A stretch of DNA of 11,514 nt from Microbacterium sp. (GTDB lineage Bacteria > Actinomycetota > Actinomycetes > Actinomycetales > Microbacteriaceae): assembly GCA_003248845.1 (NCBI GenBank), contig QFPD01000058.1, forward strand, positions 1-11,514. Reading direction: 5' to 3'. Both the position numbers and the translations under genes were made by a program. This document shows, piece after piece, positions 7,516-11,514 of this stretch. The notes beneath the pieces were generated by a model. It was not told the DNA's origin. It made no database searches and worked only from the letters and a program-made list of their open reading frames with translations. Each line of letters opens with the position of its first letter. Position 1 is the stretch's first letter.

Positions 7516-8967
7516 TCAGCCGAAGAAGTCGTCGTCGCGGTTCACCTGGTGCATCGCACGCGTCGCATCGGTGATCGACCCCGCGAGCGACGGGAACACC
7601 GCGAAGACGCGCGACACCTGATCGACGGTGAGGCGACGCTCGACCGCGATCGCGATCGGATAGATGAGCTCCGACGCGCGCGGCGCGACGATGACACCGC
7701 CGATGACGGTGCCCGACCCCTCCCGGGCGATGATCTTGACGAACCCGTCGCCTATGCCCATCATCTTCGCGCGCGCGTTGGCCGCAAGCGGCAGCTTGTA
7801 CACATAGCCGTTGATGGCGCCTGTCTCGAGGTCCTTCTCCTGACGCCCGACCGTCGCGATCTCCGGTGCCGTGAAGATGTTCGCCGTGATGCGGCGGCGC
7901 TCGAGCGGGATCACGGTGTCGCCGAGCGCGTGGAAGATGGCGGTGCGCCCCTGCATCGCGGCGACGGATGCCAGGGGCACGAACGTCGTGCAGTCCCCGG
8001 CCGCGTAGATGTTCGGCACCGACGTGCGCGCGACGCGGTTCACCCGGATGTGGCCTGAGTCGGTGAGCTCGACGCCCGTCTCGGCGAGGCCGATGCCCGT
8101 CGTGTTCGGGATCGACCCGACCGCCATGAGGCAGTGGCTGCCCTCGACGGTGCGGCCGTCCGACAGCGTCACGACGACGCCGTCGCCGACGCGCTCCACG
8201 CGCTCGGCGCGCGAGCGCGACAGCACCGTCATCCCGCCCCGGCGGAAGACCTTCTCGAGCACGGCGGCGGCGTCGCGGTCCTCCCCCGGCAGCACGTGCT
8301 CGCGCGAGGAGATGAGCGTCACGTGGGCGCCGAGGTTCATGTACGCCGAGGCGAACTCGGCCCCCGTCACGCCCGATCCGACGACGATGAGGTGCTCGGG
8401 GAGCGCCTTCATGTCGTAGAGCTGCGTCCACGTGAGGATCCGTTCGCCGTCCGGCTGCGCGCTCGGCAGCTCGCGGGGAGCCGCCCCCACCGCGACGACG
8501 AGCGTGTGCGCCTCGACGCGGTCGAAGTCCGTGCCGCCGGGCCCGGTCGCCACGACGATCGAGTGGTGGTCGTCCAGGCGGCCGTGGCCGGAGATGATGC
8601 GCACCCCGGCATCCACCAGCTGGGCGCGCATGTCGTCGGACTGCTGACGGGCGAGCGAGAGCAGGCGCTTGTTCACCGCCGCGAGGTTGATCGCGACCTG
8701 CGGCTTCAGCGGGCGACCGGACTCGCCCTTCGCGAAGAACTCGACGCCCAGATCGGATGCCTCGGAGATCGCCACCGCGGCATCCGCCGTGGCGATGAGG
8801 CTCTTGGAGGGGACGACGTCGGTCATGACGGCCGCACCGCCGACGCCGGCGCGCTCGACGAGCGTCACCTCGGCCCCCAGCTGGGCGGCGGCGAGCGCGG
8901 CTTCGTAGCCGCCGGGGCCGCCGCCGAGCACGGCGACCGACTGGGAATGGACGAAGCTCGCAGACAT
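7516..8967 (-). CDS. lpdA: LpdA-type NAD(P)H-quinone reductase, flavoprotein disulfide reductase family without redox cysteines
   Basis: A 483-residue FAD enzyme with the fold of dihydrolipoamide dehydrogenase. The FAD-binding motif is VLGGGPGGYEAA (13-24), the NAD(P)H motif VGSGVTGAE (196-204) and the second FAD motif NIYAAGDC (319-326); the dimerisation domain spans about 360-475. The family's redox pair (CxxxxC before PSK) is replaced by A46 and V51, and the C-terminal HPxxxxE pair by F458 and G463. It therefore cannot run dithiol-disulfide chemistry. M. tuberculosis LpdA (Rv3303c), which reduces quinones with NAD(P)H, also departs from the canonical redox site; that is the likely activity here. 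ATG 8967 has GGAGG only one base away, so a leaderless start is also possible. It is divergent from the nucleoside phosphorylase gene (61-bp gap). Disulfide reductase activity is excluded with good confidence; the substrate is inference. Confidence 0.9.
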   Translation of the reverse strand: MSASFVHSQSVAVLGGGPGGYEAALAAAQLGAEVTLVERAGVGGAAVMTDVVPSKSLIATADAAVAISEASDLGVEFFAKGESGRPLKPQVAINLAAVNKRLLSLARQQSDDMRAQLVDAGVRIISGHGRLDDHHSIVVATGPGGTDFDRVEAHTLVVAVGAAPRELPSAQPDGERILTWTQLYDMKALPEHLIVVGSGVTGAEFASAYMNLGAHVTLISSREHVLPGEDRDAAAVLEKVFRRGGMTVLSRSRAERVERVGDGVVVTLSDGRTVEGSHCLMAVGSIPNTTGIGLAETGVELTDSGHIRVNRVARTSVPNIYAAGDCTTFVPLASVAAMQGRTAIFHALGDTVIPLERRRITANIFTAPEIATVGRQEKDLETGAINGYVYKLPLAANARAKMMGIGDGFVKIIAREGSGTVIGGVIVAPRASELIYPIAIAVERRLTVDQVSRVFAVFPSLAGSITDATRAMHQVNRDDDFFG

Positions 8968-8973
8968 TCCTCC

Positions 8974-8979
8974 ATTCTT
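8974..8979 (-). promoter_or_regulatory. Possible weak -10 box of lpdA (AAGAAT)
   Basis: Read on the minus strand, AAGAAT ends six bases before the lpdA ATG, the same spacing as the other starts here, but it lacks the first T of TANNNT. GGAGGA fills the spacer. Confidence 0.3.
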
Positions 8980-8995
8980 CCAGGCTGTCGCCTGG
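8980..8995. promoter_or_regulatory. Perfect inverted repeat CCAGGC-4-GCCTGG in the divergent lpdA/PNP control region
   Basis: Six-base arms (8980-8985, 8990-8995) surround TGTC. It would cover the -35 zone of the PNP promoter and the -13 to -28 zone of lpdA, a good place for a shared operator. A second small palindrome, CCCCG-6-CGGGG, follows at 8997-9012. No regulator is visible nearby. Confidence 0.45.
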
Positions 8996-9016
8996 CCCCC
9001 GCACGCTCGGGGTTCC

Positions 9017-9022
9017 TAAAGT
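9017..9022 (+). promoter_or_regulatory. -10 box of the PNP gene (TAAAGT), leaderless
   Basis: TAAAGT ends six bases before the ATG at 9029. The spacer AGGGGG would otherwise pass as a ribosome binding site. Confidence 0.65.
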
Positions 9023-9028
9023 AGGGGG

Positions 9029-9832
9029 ATGTCCTCGTACACGAACCCCCTCGACGACCCCGCCGCCGACCCCTTCGAGGTCGCCGCGCGGGCGGCATCC
9101 GACATCGCCCGCCTCACCGGTGTGGAGCGCCACGACATCGCACTGACGCTCGGCATCGGCGAGACGACGACCACGATCCCCGCGACCGAGGTGACGGGGT
9201 TCTCGAAGCCCGCCCTCGCCGGGCACGTCGGCTCGCTGCGGTCGATCCTGACCCCGGGCGGCAAGCGAGTGCTCGTGATCGGCGCGCGCACGCACTATTA
9301 CGAGGGCCACGGCGTGCGCCGCGTCGTGCACAGCGTGCGCACCGCCGCCGCGACGGGGGCGAAGACGATGGTGCTGACGAACGGCGCCGGCGGCATCAGG
9401 CACACGTGGACGCCGGGGACGCCGGTCCTCATCAGCGACCAGATCAACCTCACGGGCGACTCCCCGCTCGAGGGAGCCACCTTCATCGACCTCACCGACC
9501 TGTACTCGACGCGGCTGCGCGACGTCGCGCGGCGCATCGACCCCACGCTCGACGAAGGCGTCTACTGCCAGTTCCGCGGTCCGCAGTACGAGACGCCCGC
9601 CGAGGTGCGCATGGCGAAGACGATCGGCGGCCACATCGTCGGTATGTCGACGGCGCTCGAGGCGATCGCAGCCCGCCAGGCCGGCATGGAGATCCTCGGG
9701 TTCTCCCTCATCACGAACCTCGCGGCCGGCATCCAGACGACGCCGCTCAGCCATGCCGAGGTCATCGAGGCGGGGCAGGCCGCCGAGCCGGTCATCTCCG
9801 ACCTCCTCGCCCGCGTGGTCGGCGCGCTGTGA
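9029..9832 (+). CDS. punA: Purine-nucleoside phosphorylase, trimeric (class I) type, phosphate loop missing
   Basis: A 267-residue protein of the family that splits inosine and guanosine (and deoxy forms) with phosphate into base and (deoxy)ribose-1-phosphate. Clear family motifs are GARTHYYEGH (85-94), LTNGAGGI (116-123), GPQYETPAE with E188, GMSTALEA with M206 and SLITNLAAG with purine-binding N230. The first glycine loop is abnormal: the family has GSG(L/W) there, with a Ser that binds phosphate, but here LTLG (39-42) joins directly to IGETTTTIP, about nine residues short and without that Ser. The rest is full length, so this is a local in-frame loss and not decay of the gene. Activity may be reduced or altered. 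It overlaps the phosphosugar mutase by 4 bp and has a TAAAGT leaderless promoter. Confidence 0.93.
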   Translation: MSSYTNPLDDPAADPFEVAARAASDIARLTGVERHDIALTLGIGETTTTIPATEVTGFSKPALAGHVGSLRSILTPGGKRVLVIGARTHYYEGHGVRRVVHSVRTAAATGAKTMVLTNGAGGIRHTWTPGTPVLISDQINLTGDSPLEGATFIDLTDLYSTRLRDVARRIDPTLDEGVYCQFRGPQYETPAEVRMAKTIGGHIVGMSTALEAIAARQAGMEILGFSLITNLAAGIQTTPLSHAEVIEAGQAAEPVISDLLARVVGAL

Positions 9833-11514
9833 GCACGGCGCCGATTCTCGACGCGGCCCGCGCGTGGTGGGCGCAGGACCCGGATGGAGTGACGCGAGAC
9901 GAGCTCGCGGCGCTCATCGAGGCGGCCGAGGGCGGGGATGCCGCGGCATCCGCCGACCTCGACGATCGCTTCGGTGCGCGCCTGGAGTTCGGCACGGCGG
10001 GCCTGCGCGGTCGCCTCGGCGCCGGCAGCAACCGTATGAACCGCGTGCTCGTGTCGCAGGCGGCGGCCGGCTTCGCTGCGTACCTGCGCGAGAAGGCGGG
10101 GCCGGGGGCCGTGCCCACGGTCGTCGTCGGCTACGACGGACGGCGGAACTCGGACGTCTTCGCGGCGGATTCGGCGGCGATCTTCGCGGGCGCGGGCCTC
10201 CGGGCAGTGCTGCTGCCGCGCCTCCTCCCGACGCCCGTGCTCGCGTTCGCCGTGCGGCACCTGGATGCCGCGGCGGGCGTCATGGTCACGGCCTCGCACA
10301 ACCCGCCCGATGACAACGGGTACAAGGTGTACCTCGGCGGCGACGACCAGGGGTCGCAGATCGTCGCACCCGCCGACGCCGAGATCGCCGCACACATCGA
10401 GCGCGTCGCCGCGTCCATCGCCGTGCCGGACATTCCTCGTGCCGACTACGAGATCGCCGACGAGGCCGTCGTTGCCGCGTACGTCGCCGCGACCGCCACC
10501 GTTGCGCCGGCGCCGGCGGGAGCGGCGGGCATGAACTGGGTCTACACCGCGATGCACGGCGTCGGGTACGAAACCCTCAGTGCAATCCTCGAACTCGCCG
10601 GATACCCGCTGCCGGTCGTGGTCGAGGAGCAGATCGAGCCCGACGGGCGGTTCCCGACGGTCGCCTTCCCGAACCCCGAGGAGCCGGGCGCGATGGACCT
10701 CTCGTTCGCGACGGCTCGCGCGGCCGGAGCGGAGTTCATCCTCGCGAACGACCCCGATGCCGACCGGCTCGCGATCGCGATCCCCGACCCGACGGCGGAT
10801 GGCGGCTGGCGCCGCCTCACCGGCAACGAGACAGGGCTGCTGCTCGGCTGGCGGGCAGCGCAGCGGGCGACCTCGTCCGGAGCGACGAGCGACGGGGCAT
10901 CCCTCGCCTGCTCGCTCGTCTCCTCCCCCGGGCTCGAGGCCGTCGCAGCGCACTACGGCCTCGACTTCCATGCGACCCTCACGGGGTTCAAATGGATCTC
11001 GCGCGCACCCGGGATCGTCTTCGGGTTCGAGGAGGCGCTCGGCTACCTCGTCAACCCCGACACCGTGCGCGACAAGGACGGGATCTCGGCCGCTGTCGCG
11101 ATGCTCGGAATGATCGCCGAGGCTCGCGAGGAGGGACGTACGCTCGCGGACGTGCTCGCTCAGTTCGCGGAGACGTTCGGGTTCTTCCAGTCCGGACAGG
11201 TGTCGCTGCGGGTCGAGGACACGGCGATCATCGGACGCATCATGGCAGCGCTCCGCGCCGATCCGCCGACCTCGATCGGTGCCGTGGCGGTCGAGCGCAT
11301 CGACGATCTGCTCGCAGGCGTCGAGGGCTACCCGCCCGGCGACGTGCTGCGCCTGTGGCTCGCCGACGGATCGCGCGTCATCGTGCGGCCGAGCGGCACG
11401 GAGCCCAAGCTCAAGGCCTACCTCGACGTGCGCGGCGACTCCGCGGATGACGCCGCTGCGCGGCTCGCGGCTCTCGATGAGGGGGTACGCGCACTGATCG
11501 CCGCCGCGCAGGGC
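9829..11514 (+). CDS. pmmB: Phosphosugar mutase of the PmmB/PGM2 type, likely phosphopentomutase (stop just outside window)
   Basis: An alpha-D-phosphohexomutase family protein, 562 codons with no stop before the edge. All four domains are present: FGTAGLRG (54-61), the phosphoserine loop TASHNPPDDNGYK with S156, the metal loop DPDADR (308-313), the sugar-binding loop GFEEALG (399-405) and the phosphate-binding RPSGTEPK (520-527). The C-terminus therefore looks nearly complete. The GTG start shares GTGA with the stop of the nucleoside phosphorylase, so the two are co-transcribed and probably translationally coupled. In M. tuberculosis the pair is adjacent too (Rv3307-Rv3308). Although such genes are often called phosphomannomutase, this context and likeness to human PGM2 favour pentose-1-phosphate to pentose-5-phosphate conversion. 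Substrate is inference; family is certain. Confidence 0.93.
   Translation, partial: MSTAPILDAARAWWAQDPDGVTRDELAALIEAAEGGDAAASADLDDRFGARLEFGTAGLRGRLGAGSNRMNRVLVSQAAAGFAAYLREKAGPGAVPTVVVGYDGRRNSDVFAADSAAIFAGAGLRAVLLPRLLPTPVLAFAVRHLDAAAGVMVTASHNPPDDNGYKVYLGGDDQGSQIVAPADAEIAAHIERVAASIAVPDIPRADYEIADEAVVAAYVAATATVAPAPAGAAGMNWVYTAMHGVGYETLSAILELAGYPLPVVVEEQIEPDGRFPTVAFPNPEEPGAMDLSFATARAAGAEFILANDPDADRLAIAIPDPTADGGWRRLTGNETGLLLGWRAAQRATSSGATSDGASLACSLVSSPGLEAVAAHYGLDFHATLTGFKWISRAPGIVFGFEEALGYLVNPDTVRDKDGISAAVAMLGMIAEAREEGRTLADVLAQFAETFGFFQSGQVSLRVEDTAIIGRIMAALRADPPTSIGAVAVERIDDLLAGVEGYPPGDVLRLWLADGSRVIVRPSGTEPKLKAYLDVRGDSADDAAARLAALDEGVRALIAAAQG

Noticed and set aside
7451..9754. A 767-codon open frame on the minus strand
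   Set aside because: It crosses lpdA, the divergent promoter region and most of the phosphorylase gene in a non-matching frame; His/Arg-rich with no domain.
9562..10971. A 469-codon open frame on the minus strand
   Set aside because: Antisense to the end of the phosphorylase gene and to the mutase gene, both of which have full catalytic motifs.

Overview
The window is high-GC (roughly 70%) actinobacterial chromosome. Its codon choice, TANNNT-type -10 boxes placed right before start codons, and gene content and order recall the Mycobacterium tuberculosis stretch Rv3282 (maf), Rv3285 (accA3), Rv3303c (lpdA), Rv3307 (PNP), Rv3308 (pmmB). Protein style suggests Microbacteriaceae, perhaps Microbacterium; this is inference from memory of the families, not a database search. 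I see no tRNA, rRNA, CRISPR, insertion sequence or prophage. This is core chromosome, not an accessory island.

Left part, minus strand (4413 down to 1): a TRAM-domain RNA m5U-type methyltransferase, then a NarL/LuxR response regulator, a six-TM sensor histidine kinase, and a second six-TM kinase-like membrane protein that runs off the left edge. The last three are tightly packed (23-bp overlap, then a 4-bp ATGA overlap). The second membrane protein looks like a degenerate kinase, so this may be a two-sensor, one-regulator system.

Centre, plus strand (4454-7495): a Maf nucleotide pyrophosphatase, a biotin carboxylase/biotin-carrier fusion (alpha subunit of an acyl-CoA carboxylase), and a small secreted lipoprotein.

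Right part: a minus-strand flavoprotein of the LpdA type that has lost both redox cysteines and the C-terminal His-Glu pair (7516-8967). Divergent from it is a plus-strand purine-salvage pair: trimeric-type purine nucleoside phosphorylase, overlapped by 4 bp by a PmmB/PGM2-type phosphosugar mutase that reaches the right edge. Together these would release a purine base and pass the pentose-1-phosphate to pentose-5-phosphate. The phosphorylase lacks the phosphate-binding GSG(L/W) loop through an in-frame shortening of about nine residues.

Three things cut across the genes. Five starts are preceded by TANNNT at 6-7 nt, implying leaderless transcripts and fixing three starts. The 7-mer GGCATCC/GGATGCC occurs about 27 times, roughly ten times the base-composition expectation, in several reading frames. 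Small perfect inverted repeats lie in the accA and lpdA/PNP control regions.
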